A stretch of 64,000 bases of DNA from Galdieria partita (lineage: Eukaryota; Rhodophyta; Bangiophyceae; Galdieriales; Galdieriaceae), in the NCBI GenBank assembly GCA_025991245.1, contig BQMJ01000002.1, forward strand, positions 62,001-126,000, given 5' to 3'. Shown piece after piece: positions 1 through 9,314 of this stretch; position 1 is the stretch's first letter, and every line of letters begins with the position of its first letter. A model generated the notes under the pieces. It was not told where the DNA came from. It saw only the letters and a list, made by a program, of their open reading frames with translations, and ran no database searches. The translations under genes were made by a program, and so were the position numbers.

Positions 1-300
1 CTGATTCAGAATATATTCCAGCTGTTAAACAGTGGAGGTATACTAATTGGTAGTACAGTTGGGACAGAGGAAAACTTGGACCATCAATTGTATGTTGGAG
101 TTGGACCTCAAAGACGTGTTATCCATTCGGAGCACACATTACATAGTCTCTTGGCTTTTTGTGGATTCTCGAATATTGCTATAAGGTTATCCAAATTTAG
201 TTTACACGACTGCCCGATCGGATGGATCGAGGAGAATTTTTCGTTCTCCTTAGAAACTGCATGTCTTGGATACATGGCATTTCGTTGCACGAAGCCTTGA
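1..300 (+). CDS. SAM-dependent methyltransferase-like protein, C-terminal part (cut by window edge)
   Basis: Open frame enters from the left edge and stops at TGA 298-300, giving 99 residues of a C-terminus. The segment LLNSGGILIGSTVG resembles the strand-turn-strand that follows motif III in class I methyltransferases, where the enzyme typically has a phrase such as LKPGGIFI. This is followed by an alpha/beta tail with CGFSNI, also usual in that fold. The SAM-binding motif I would lie upstream and cannot be seen. A cap N7-methyltransferase or a UbiE-like enzyme are both possible; the visible part does not decide. Reading frame is well supported, family assignment is weak. Confidence 0.45.
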   Translation: MIQNIFQLLNSGGILIGSTVGTEENLDHQLYVGVGPQRRVIHSEHTLHSLLAFCGFSNIAIRLSKFSLHDCPIGWIEENFSFSLETACLGYMAFRCTKP

Positions 301-703
301 ATTTTCACAAGGAGCCACTGTCTATTGTTTTGAAAGACGGATATCGTGGACATGACAAACTTTTTATTTCCAGTTCTTATGCAGCATCGTTATAGTTGTT
401 TTGTTTACAAGTTTTACTTTTACAAGGCATATATACTTTTCGGATGTATGTTTTGAAGACTTGACATTGGTTTACAACCTTCAAGTTCAGAGTGCATTAG
501 ACTGGAGTAGGAAAATTTCATTGCTTCTAGTGCAAGATTCAACACCATTAATGTTTCTCTCTTGACTTTTCCAAATGATAATATTTAATAAAATTTTTCA
601 AAGTATGAAGAATCGTACGGATATTTACATCTCATTCTGAGAGGAGTCACTTTTTAATCATTCTTTTCGATTTGAATTGGAACGCGGGCGCTGTTGAATA
701 GGG
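301..703. other. Intergenic region
   Basis: About 400 bases between two same-strand genes. AT-rich, with no convincing open frame, tRNA-like box or repeat. Presumably the 3' untranslated region of the methyltransferase-like gene and the promoter of the next gene. Confidence 0.6.
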
Positions 704-2031
704 ATGAATGATACATATTCTTCAAGAACCGCAGACACCACAACTAACAAAGGGGCAACGAGAAGCTCGAAAGCGTTCGCATTTTCAGAGACTGTCACTA
801 GTGAATCGTTTATTCTGAATAGTTACAAGAGGAAGAAAGACGACGTTTCCGTTTCGACATACAATACCAAGGGCAACGTTTCCCAATATGGGAATGCTAT
901 TATCGAAACAAGTAGTTCATCGCCTGCTCTCCCTCCTCACGGAACTATTGTCAATTTATCTTGTAAAGACAACTCCAAACTTTTGGCTGCAAAGTGGACA
1001 CAGCGCAAATGGCGTTTGCAGTATGTGGACACTTGTTACGCCTCCCTCCCACAGACTCAGTTTATTATCGTAAGGTCAGAAAAGTACGTTGGTTTCCGCT
1101 CTGCTGTAGCCGATGGCTATCTTCTACAAGTAAACAAACAAAGAGAACTTGGTTTTGTAAATCCCCGTTTTGAACTTTGGGAACAATGGGAAACTTGGCA
1201 CAATGGCTTTCGCAACGCGAAATTTAAGGACATTATTATATGCATTGATATAATAGTATATCCTGTTTACAGCAAGGAGAATGTATATCCTAGCGTTGTT
1301 AGCACTGGTGCTTCAAGTGAAATTTCAAAAAAGGATGAGAAGATGGCCAAAAGCTCGGAAGAACAATCTTCTACACAAGAGTTGCAGAATTCTACAAAGT
1401 ACCTGATGCAGGACCGTGATATGCTATGTAGGAAATTACATGAAAGAGATATCTGTGTTCAAAAGCTTGAAGAGAGACTGGAGAAGCTAGAGAAATCGTA
1501 CCAGAGACTGTCACTAGATCATACCAACTGCTTAGAGAATCTGAGGGAAGCAAAGAAGACAATTCATTCACTGGAAAACTCCAAAATGGCTGTGATGGAA
1601 CAGGTATGTAATAACCTTGTCTAGCGTGTGTTTAATGATCCTCTTGAAGATACCAGAGAAGCTGAATCTTATCTCATATTTGGAAGAGAAATGTTCGGCT
1701 GAAGCAGAATATAAGAAAGAGCTTATTAAGCGTGTAGAAGGTTTTTCAGTATTTAATTTCAATGTTTTCAAAATTGACTCTATTTATAGAGAAAGAATCC
1801 CGCATCAAAGAACTTGAGGGTAATGTCCGAGACCTTCGTGATGTACTCAATTCCAAAGAAAGACTTTTAGCAGCAACACAAAAGAATCTGAGAAGTCTTC
1901 GAGAAAGTTTGTCTCGTTCAAACTCATATTCAGTGAATCAGCGAGAAATTCTAGTTGACTCAACTTGCCGTTCAGATGGTAGCAACTTGATAGAGACTAG
2001 AAGTAATAAGGAATCCTCCCTCTCAACATGA
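704..2031 (+). CDS. Beta-trefoil (fascin-like) domain plus coiled-coil protein
   Basis: Three exons: 704-1603, 1650-1740 and 1790-2031. The introns of 46 and 49 bases start with gtatgt and gttttt and keep the frame, giving 410 aa. Residues about 1-85 are Ser/Thr-rich and disordered. Residues about 88-190 have the pattern of a beta-trefoil: LSCKDNSKLLAAKW, FIIVRSEKYVGFRSA and GYLLQVNKQRELGF, as in fascin or MIR-like domains where a core residue repeats about every 40 residues. From about residue 215 to the end it is a long heptad-like coiled coil (for example RKLHERDICVQKLEERLEKL). It may be an actin- or ligand-binding scaffold, but that is inference; no catalytic motif is visible. The ATG at 704 is the first in frame. 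Confidence 0.75.
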
Positions 2032-2340
2032 AGAGAACAAAACTTTTTGATTGTACGTAGTGTAGAGGAAACTTTGTTATCTAATGCTAGTCTTGCCCAC
2101 ACCTTCAAAGGTTATACGCTTTTTAACGTTTTTTGAGATGTGAACTTAAATGAGCAGTAAATCTAGACAAATTTGCCAAAACATGCAAATCGCATTTCAT
2201 ATTTTTCTCTGGTAGTCAACATCTTTTATTCAGGCGAGCATAACAATAAAAATTGTCAATCTTATGTTGCAGCGTTCTTTGTCGCTGCTAGCATCTGAAA
2301 CTCTGGTTGTTCCTCCTTAGTTCTCAACGTTGTAACTGCG
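2032..2340. other. Convergent intergenic region
   Basis: Just over 300 bases between the 3' ends of two converging genes. The sequence is AT-rich, with likely polyadenylation regions from both sides. No further feature seen. Confidence 0.55.
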
Positions 2341-3000
2341 TTAGAAGATATCTCCTGCCTTTCTAGCCTCATGCAAAAGAAATCGCGATGAACCTGAGGA
2401 AGGATAATTGCCAAATAAAGCCAGGGCAAATGGACCAGCCCCGCCAAAGCCTGAAATAGTCACAGTTCCGTCACCTGGTGCTGAGAAAGAATCGCTATGA
2501 GCCGTTACTGTGCCTCCTACAGTAAATGCAACTTCAATGTTTCCACTGTAGCTGCTGCCAGAACTAGTTGCAGCATCGGTTTCCACCAATCCAAGACCCG
2601 AAGCAGTTGCAGTGGCATTAGAAAAGGCGAGTTGGCCTTGAACAGTTGCGTTTGTATTAGCAGTTGCGTTTCCTCCAAGAAATGAAATGGCGTTGGCATC
2701 CGAAAGTGCTTGGGCATACTGATTGGCTGCATAAGAAATAGAACTAGCAACAGATGGACTACCTATGGGAATAAATGGAATATGAGGTTGCAACATATAG
2801 GTGAGAGTATATCCGTTTCCAGACTCATAACTTGCTGGTGTATCAACAGTTCGTTCTGTACCTGACGGATAGGTTTCGTTATTGAATTCTCTAACAGTTG
2901 AGAGATGCAAACCTTGTTCGAAAGAGATTAAAGGTGCTCCATACACTGTCAGCATACAGTATAAAAGGGTGATGAGCAATGCGTTTGCAATTTTTAACAT
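2341..3000 (-). CDS. Secreted Ala/Ser/Thr/Asn-rich protein
   Basis: Single exon, 219 aa from the ATG at 3000. This ATG is preferred over an upstream in-frame one because it starts a textbook signal peptide: MLKIANALLITLLYCMLTVYG, cut before APLISF. The mature part is low in charged residues and rich in Ala, Ser, Gly and Thr. Three NAT sequons lie close together and are candidate N-glycosylation sites. The stretch GTVTISGFGGAGPFALALFG near the C-terminus is hydrophobic and glycine-rich. No enzyme motif is visible; a cell-wall or extracellular-matrix role is inferred. The neighbour at 3284-3814 is on the same strand and has a similar GAPL leader end, so the two may be diverged duplicates or share a secretion route. 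Strongly supported as a gene, function unknown. Confidence 0.7.
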   Translation of the reverse strand: MLKIANALLITLLYCMLTVYGAPLISFEQGLHLSTVREFNNETYPSGTERTVDTPASYESGNGYTLTYMLQPHIPFIPIGSPSVASSISYAANQYAQALSDANAISFLGGNATANTNATVQGQLAFSNATATASGLGLVETDAATSSGSSYSGNIEVAFTVGGTVTAHSDSFSAPGDGTVTISGFGGAGPFALALFGNYPSSGSSRFLLHEARKAGDIF

Positions 3001-3283
3001 TCTATGAACTAGCTGAGAAAACTCTTTGCAAAAGCAAAATGGACCAACAATGGAAGCCTTCAACAAGAAACGCACTAGATGAAAGAGTTGAAGTCCTTTT
3101 GGCTTTCATGAAATGGCATTTTTCTCTTGACCCGAATTGGAATCGCTGAGATCATTTTTCTATTGGCTCTTTAGTGCCAGCAACTGATCACTGTGAGAAG
3201 AAAAATGCGATAGAAACAATCAAAGAGCAACACAAACTTTTATGTTCACTAATTGTTTCTTTGAACAATAGCAAACCTAACTT

Positions 3284-3814
3284 CTATCCGTAATAACTAG
3301 AGTATGACGAACTAGTTGATGGGCTCGAATAACTGCTTTCTCCTTGTTCACCGGACAGATTTGCGCCATAGTAATATGAATATGATGATGATGTCGAAGA
3401 TGGAGAGCTGTAGTAATAGGCCTCTTGTTGACTTGGAGTGGAAGAATAGCTACTGCTTTGTTGTTGCTGAGATCCACTAGAACTGTAATAATAAGAAGTA
3501 CTTGACGACTGAACTGGCGCAGTATAGAGTGGTGTTTCTTGTTGAGATTGAGTAGAATAGTACACAGAAGATGATGATGTCTGGGAAGGAAAACTATAGT
3601 AGTATGAACTGGAGCTTTCTTGTTGCGCTGATGGAGCAGAATAGTAGTAACTATTTGCAGCAGAAGAATACGAAGACTCTGAGTTTTGTTTTGCTCCAGA
3701 GGAATAGTAATTGCCACGAATATTGTCCTGTTGAAGGAAACTCGATTCAAGTGGAGCACCACTAGCTAATAGAACAGAGCTTACAAGAATGCAGAGTACT
3801 ATAAACCTTAGCAT
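3284..3814 (-). CDS. Secreted Ser/Tyr/Gln-rich repeat protein
   Basis: Single exon, 176 aa from the ATG at 3814. The leader MLRFIVLCILVSSVLLASG is a clear signal peptide, with cleavage expected before APLESS. The mature protein is almost wholly built from Ser, Tyr and Gln in imperfect units such as SSSSYYYSFPSQ and SSTSYYYSSSGSQQQQ, ending in SSYSSYYG. Tyr triplets recur about every 15-20 residues. This composition is typical of structural or adhesive extracellular proteins in which tyrosines can be cross-linked; that role is inferred, not shown. A TATA box lies about 55 bases upstream at 3867-3875. The upstream in-frame ATG would add 17 residues before the leader and is less likely. Confidence 0.75.
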   Translation of the reverse strand: MLRFIVLCILVSSVLLASGAPLESSFLQQDNIRGNYYSSGAKQNSESSYSSAANSYYYSAPSAQQESSSSYYYSFPSQTSSSSVYYSTQSQQETPLYTAPVQSSSTSYYYSSSGSQQQQSSSYSSTPSQQEAYYYSSPSSTSSSYSYYYGANLSGEQGESSYSSPSTSSSYSSYYG

Positions 3815-4857
3815 GATATTCCTTGTCTTAACAAACAATGAACGATAGGGACCGGAAGATGGCAAACTTTATATAATGGTGCTCGAAGGTTCTACGATTG
3901 CCATTTTGAGAAGAACACGTCTTCCTGTTATGGATGTTCCACGTGGAAATTCAAAACACTTCCATATGATAGTCCCAAAGGACTGCGCCTATTGATGGCC
4001 CAATGTTGGAGCCAATTTGGACTTGCGTGATCCACACCAGTTTGCTTGTGCAATTCCTCTCCACTTGATTTGTTGCATTCATAGGACCAATTTTTCAGGT
4101 ACCTTGTAAATACGCAAGACTGAAACCTCGCTACCTCCTTCAAGTCAATCCGCTTGCTGGTACCTAGGTAAAACTTGGAGTGGAAGATTTCTAGCAAGTG
4201 GAGATGTTATTATAGATAGATAATTAAACAACACCAAGTATTTGGAATGCTGTGAGCTGGAATCGTTGCTGTGTGTGCTAGGTTGAGATGACCTATTAGT
4301 CGCCATTTGCCTATGGCTTGCAGGTTAAGTACAAAAAGTGCATAAAAACCACGCTGTTCTTTGATCTATAGAATAATCGCTTGTGGTAAATAAGGCATGA
4401 TTCTCCAGAGCTTTACGGCCTTCTAGAGCACTCTGCTATGTCAATTTTAATAAAACACAAAAACTGGATTTGTTTCTTCAAGTTTGTTTGTTTCGTGCTT
4501 TAAAGAGAGGCTTTATGTAGAATACACCAATACGAGGGGGCTTGAAATGCTTTTACTTATAAGAATAGCAAAAGCAAATATCAAAACTCAAGGATATCAG
4601 TGAAAAATAGGGGGAACACAAAGTTGGGCAAGTTTCCAAGTTTCACAACCCTACTTCCAAGTAAGGCGACAAAAAACTTAGCAACGTTAACATAATCATA
4701 GTTCTTTTCTGTTACAGTGGCTAGTGTATCAACTAGATGTGTCAAAAGTTTGAAGTATCTTCGAAGTGTTGAGGGACGTGCAAATCAGATTCACCAACTA
4801 CATTACAAAATGTGGCTCAGCCCTTAGCTCAGCCAATGTTGAACAATTGAGAATCCT
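3815..4857. other. Long divergent intergenic region
   Basis: About 1 kb between the secreted-protein gene (minus) and the desaturase (plus), the longest gap in the window. A minus-strand frame at 3928-4197 has no signal peptide, no domain and no neighbour support, so it was not called. No tRNA or repeat was recognised. Likely holds both promoters. Confidence 0.55.
3867..3875 (-). promoter_or_regulatory. TATA box of the Ser/Tyr-rich secreted protein gene
   Basis: On the minus strand the sequence reads TATATAAAG. It lies 53-61 bases upstream of the ATG at 3814, which leaves room for a transcription start near 3840 and a short 5' leader. A clear TATA box is uncommon in this window and suggests a strongly expressed or regulated gene. 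Confidence 0.6.
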
Positions 4858-5805
4858 ATGGCAAGAACTGGTTTGAACGAGGAGTTTCCAAAGATCGAAG
4901 AAAAACTCAACTACACGGATAAAGATAAATATCTAACGTTTCGAGAGCTTCTACGTTCGAGTAGCTTTGTTTTCTTCTTTGTAGTCCATCTCATAGCTTT
5001 AGCTGTTTTCTTTGTACGCTTTCGATGGAGTTTTTTGCTTTTGGCACTTGTTTCTTACTGCGTTCGTATGTTGGCGATTACTGCTGGATATCACCGTTAC
5101 TTTAGTCATCGCTCTTTTCGAACTGGTAGATTATTTCAGTTTTTCTTAGCCTGTTTGGGTTGTTCCGCTTGCCAGAAAGGTGTGCTTTGGTGGGCTTCTT
5201 GGCATAGGCACCATCATCGTTACGCCGACACAGAACAGGACGTTCATTCTCCGTATTATGGTGGGTTTTGGTGGTCACATTTGGGCTGGTTTCTGTTTTC
5301 AGACAAACATGTAGCAATTCAGTGGCATCTCATTCCCGATCTTGTCGTTTATAAGGAATTGCTGTGGTTGGAAGAACATCATTATTTGCCCGGTACTATA
5401 CTTGCTTTAATTTCTTATCTTATGGGTGGTTTTGGAGGCTTTGTTTGGATCTTTTGCCTTAGTACAGTTATTTTATGGCATGCAACATTTACTGTGAATT
5501 CTCTTTGTCACTTGTACGGGTATCAGAATTTCTTATGTGAATATCATGAGTCTTGTAATGCGAAGAATAATATATTATTAGCCATTCTTACTCTAGGCGA
5601 AGGTTGGCATAACAACCATCATAGTTTTATGGGATCATCCAGACAAGGCCTCGAATGGTGGGAGATAGATTTTTGTTATTACTTTATCAGGATTATGTCC
5701 ATTTTGGGATTGGTAGATTCGTTTAGAGTCCCAAGTTGTGAGCAAATTGAGGCTAGAAAGTTAAGGTCCAAGTCTACCTCCGGAACATTATATACTGTCG
5801 GTTGA
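4858..5805 (+). CDS. Delta-9 type acyl-lipid/acyl-CoA fatty acid desaturase
   Basis: Single exon, 315 aa. The three histidine clusters of membrane di-iron desaturases are in order: HRYFSH at about residue 80, HRHHH at about 118, and HNNHH at about 258. Hydrophobic pairs SFVFFFVVHLIALAVFF and FLLLALVSYCVRML precede box 1, and another pair lies between boxes 2 and 3, matching the four-helix layout of the family. No fused cytochrome b5 domain is present, so electrons come from a separate donor. Length fits cyanobacterial DesC and plant ADS proteins (about 300 aa). It would introduce a cis double bond into saturated acyl chains in the ER or plastid membrane; the N-terminus gives no clear transit signal. 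Regiochemistry is inferred from family resemblance. Confidence 0.9.
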   Translation: MARTGLNEEFPKIEEKLNYTDKDKYLTFRELLRSSSFVFFFVVHLIALAVFFVRFRWSFLLLALVSYCVRMLAITAGYHRYFSHRSFRTGRLFQFFLACLGCSACQKGVLWWASWHRHHHRYADTEQDVHSPYYGGFWWSHLGWFLFSDKHVAIQWHLIPDLVVYKELLWLEEHHYLPGTILALISYLMGGFGGFVWIFCLSTVILWHATFTVNSLCHLYGYQNFLCEYHESCNAKNNILLAILTLGEGWHNNHHSFMGSSRQGLEWWEIDFCYYFIRIMSILGLVDSFRVPSCEQIEARKLRSKSTSGTLYTVG

Positions 5806-5907
5806 GCTTTAGTGTTGATCATTTATTCTTCAAAGAAATGAAGAGCACGTTCAAAATTTTTGTCTCTCTTTTGTTTGATAACAGCATTATAAGTTATAGT
5901 GCAGCGA

Positions 5908-8093
5908 TTAAAGTGTTGAGTCACTATGGAATATTTGAAACCCATTTCCAATGGTCTTTTCACATGAACGCTGTCCTACAAGTTGCTCCAAGTCATCATC
6001 TGAAATAGTAGTACATTTTCCAAGTTCTCTATCGGCTGGTTGGTCAGAGAGTATCTCCTGAAGATGTTCCAAGGTTTTAGAACCGTCCAGGTTTTGTCGA
6101 CGGAGCCAGCTAGAAGGATCGCTTTCACCATTCCAACTGCTTAGCTCCTCTAAAAGATTTAAATCTCGAAATTTCCCACCTGCAACAACCAATTTTTCCA
6201 GTTTGCGTTTATTATTGGCTTTGACCAATAAGATTTCTTCAATAGTTCCTGCAGAAACAAGACGATAAACATGTACTTCTCTCGTCTGACCTATCCTGTG
6301 ACATCGATCCATAGCCTGTAAATCAACTTGTGGATTAAAATCAGAGTCGTAAAAAATAACCGTGTCTGCAGCAACCAAATTGATACCCAAACCACCAGCA
6401 CGTGTACTTAGGAGGAAAATGAATATATTCGAGTCAGAATTGTTGAAGGATCTTATCATATCTTGACGATCTTCAAATGATGTTGAACCATCTATTCGAG
6501 AATAGACATAACCTCGAAGACATAAGTAGTCTTCTAAAATATCCAACATACGAGTCATCTGTGAATACAACAAAATCTGGTGTCCATATTTCTTGAGTTT
6601 TGGTAACAATCTGTCTAGAAGCTGCAGTTTGCCAACACAAGTCACCAGATCTTCCGTTGTTCTCCAACATTTCTCCTGTTCCTATGTCTTCTAAAATCAA
6701 ATTTATTTCTCTTTCTAGTTTCCAACTTACATCAAAATTTTCATCGGGTTCTTCAAAAAGATACGGATGGTTACAGCATTTACGGAGCTGCATCAAGACA
6801 TTTTGAAGCCCTTGCAATCGTTTCTGCACAGAGTTTGCTGATGATTTGAGGATGCTAAAAAGCTGACCATTGCAGATAGCCTGATACAGTTGATTTTGCC
6901 GTTCACTCAAACAGGTATATAAATAAATCTCAGTCTTCCTTGGAAGTTCGATACTGACATCGGTCTTCATTCTTCTCAAAATAAAGGGACGAAGAATCCG
7001 GTGAAGTTTTGAAACAATTGCATCTCTATATTCCAGCTCTAAAGCTCCCCTTTCCAAGTCTTCACCAAAATCGAACCAAGATTTAAAAGAATCAAGGTTA
7101 TCAAACACTTCTGGAAGCAAAAAGTTCAACAAGGACCATAGCTCGGAGAGATCATTTTGTAACGGTGTGCCTGTTATAAGAAGCCTATTGGAGGAAAAGT
7201 AGGATTTCAGCTCTCGAAGCAACTGACAATTCATATTCTTTATACGATGCCCTTCATCAACTATTAAGTACTTCCACTGTAGCTTTGACAAATATTTTTT
7301 ATCTCGCATGATCATTTCGTATGATGTTATAATAATAGGTATCTGAAAATGGTTACTCCTTCAAAGAAATTTCTTAGAACACACTGTCTCGTTCAAAATA
7401 AGCATACACTACTAACCTAGAAGGAAAATACTTCTTTCTTAAAGCTGTCCTTTCTTCTTTTGATCCGTGGTACAGTAAAGTTCCAACGGTGGGGCAAAAT
7501 CGAGAGAACTCCTCTTGCCAATTGTTCAAAACGGAAAGAGGCCCAACTATAAGAAAAGGACCATGAACTCCCATTTGTTTCAAATGGCAGAGAAAAGCGA
7601 TGGCCTGCACAGTTTTTCCTAGACCCATTTCGTCAGCCAAAATACCATTGAGACCGTTCTCATATAGGGAAATGATCCACTCAACCCCAGCTAGCTGATA
7701 GTCTCTCAAAACGCCTCCTGTAACAAGAACAGGCTGCTTTGTTTGTGGGTTTAATACTTCAACTCGATTAACTTCTTTGCCAGCCAGTTCCGCTTCTCGA
7801 ACTAGCGATCGCAGTTTATTTACACCGTCAACTTTGTCACTTGATTTGTGTTTTCTTTTTCCATTTGATTGGCATTTATCAATAGAAACGTCTTCTTCTG
7901 TTTCCTGACTCTGTATATTATGCACAGAGGTTTCATCCAAGACTCCCTGCTTTAATCGTTCGCTGACAAACTTGGTGTATACAAAAGTCCTATCTAAAAG
8001 AGCTTCCAAGTCTTTATATTTATTTCCACTCCACTCAAACGTTTCCAATTCCTCGGTTTTAAGGTTTTCCTCTGTTATTTGGTCACTTGGCAT
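5908..8093 (-). CDS. DDM1: SNF2-family chromatin remodeller, DDM1/LSH (HELLS) type
   Basis: Three exons on the minus strand (7413-8093, 6731-7342, 5908-6675), introns 7343-7412 and 6676-6730, giving 686 aa. Motif I is [10 protein letters not shown] and motif II is DEGH in [20 protein letters not shown], the DEGH variant and flank typical of LSH/DDM1. Motif III is [15 protein letters not shown]; the C-terminal lobe has [31 protein letters not shown] and the arginine-finger motif [12 protein letters not shown]. The family slides nucleosomes to maintain DNA and H3K9 methylation in heterochromatin and acts in the nucleus. The first donor is taken as gtagtg at 7412 because the stronger-looking gttagt five bases upstream breaks the frame. 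No bromo- or chromodomain is attached. It diverges from ribosomal protein S16 over about 165 bases. Confidence 0.9.
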
Positions 8094-8259
8094 ACTACCA
8101 ACAAGCGAGCGTCAACACACAACAGAAAATCAATTTTCAAAATGGCGCCAATTCAACAACCATAAAAGGAAATAAGACTTATCGTATCTCTGCTTGGGGA
8201 AATTGCTTGAGGGCGTCGTCGGTTAGCGAATCAGCTTCCCAAAGAATACTAAGAATAGC

Positions 8260-8805
8260 ATGGTGGCGAAAACAAAGAATATGGTTCAAGTATTTGGAAG
8301 AAAGGTATAGCATTATCTTGTTAGTTTCAATTAAACTGATACCACGAATACTTAAAGAAAACTGCCGTGGCAGTAGCGACGGTTACGGGTTCAGGAAAGG
8401 GTCTTATCCGTGTGAACGGTGTTCCATTAGAGTTGGTGGAACCAGAAACTCTGCGAATCAAAGTGTTCGAACCGATACTTATTCTTGGACAAGACAAGTT
8501 CGCTGACTTGGATATTCGTTTGAAAGTAAAGGGCGGTGGCCGAACCAGTCAAATCTATGCCATCCGCCAAGCTATTGCAAAGGGAATAGTTGCTTATTAT
8601 CAAAAATGTATGTTTTCCGTTCGATTTTGTATGATTTCCTAATTCCGCCTATTATTTAGTTGTAGATGAAGCGTTGAAGAGGGAACTGAAGGATACTTTG
8701 ATCTCTTATGATAGAACCTTGCTTGTGGCAGATCCTAGAAGATGTGAACCTAAGAAGTTTGGAGGGCGTGGAGCACGGGCTCGTTTCCAGAAGTCTTATC
8801 GCTAA
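8260..8805 (+). CDS. RPS16: Small ribosomal subunit protein S16 (uS9)
   Basis: Three exons, 8260-8304, 8358-8607 and 8660-8805, with introns of 53 and 52 bases, give exactly 146 aa, the usual eukaryotic length. The start reads [15 protein letters not shown], then [20 protein letters not shown], and the C-terminus is [14 protein letters not shown], the tail that reaches the decoding centre in the 40S subunit. The first intron splits the conserved QVFGRK-KTA sequence, which confirms the splice. It is a structural component of the cytosolic 40S subunit. It shares a short divergent promoter with the DDM1-type gene. Confidence 0.95.
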
Positions 8806-9314
8806 TAGGAAAAGTTGCGATCGATGGAGCGTATTTTCTTTCCTGTTATGACAAGCGAATATTTCAACGAATGAAGTTTTATATAAAGACTGCCCCTATT
8901 TTTGTGACTCTGTGTCCACATATTCCATTCTGTAGAGTTTCCTGTTCTGTTTGTTTCATTATTGAAAATGGTATTGCTTCAATTCACATAGCAATGCTTA
9001 CGTTTTGTACATCCACTCATTATGAAGTTGCTCTGAATCTCGAGCTTTGATAAGAAAATCTTTGTAAATACACACAAGATAAGAAATATACAATGAAGGC
9101 AACTTGTCTTTCTACTTTTGATCAACTGAAAGATGTTTTTCTGAACGGATGGAAGACCAACTCGATCAATTATCTCTAGGCTATATCACTGGAAAGCCAG
9201 CTGCCTATGTTTTATTCCATAATAATAAAGATAATACTGTATAAATATATATCAATCGATATCTTGTGTTTCTAACAATTCCATCAGAATTATATTTTCT
9301 TCGTTTTATCCTTT
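8806..9314. other. Convergent intergenic region
   Basis: About 500 bases between the stop codons of S16 (plus) and the EDEM-like gene (minus). AT-rich with no open frame of interest and no tRNA-like A/B boxes seen. If the EDEM 3' end is spliced once more (a gtaagt lies just before its stop) a little of this could be coding. Confidence 0.5.

Noticed and set aside
3277-3762. 161-codon open frame overlapping the Ser/Tyr-rich secreted protein on the same strand
   Set aside because: It is the +1 shadow of a repetitive coding sequence, rich in His, Leu and Arg, with no leader; the signal-peptide frame is far better supported.
3928-4197. Minus-strand 89-codon frame in the long gap
   Set aside because: No domain, no signal peptide, no splice partners and no neighbour support.
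5908-8093. Possibility that the SNF2 gene is frameshifted near 6645-6675
   Set aside because: A 55-base intron with a perfect gtaagt donor (6676-6730) explains the frame change and restores a conserved sequence.
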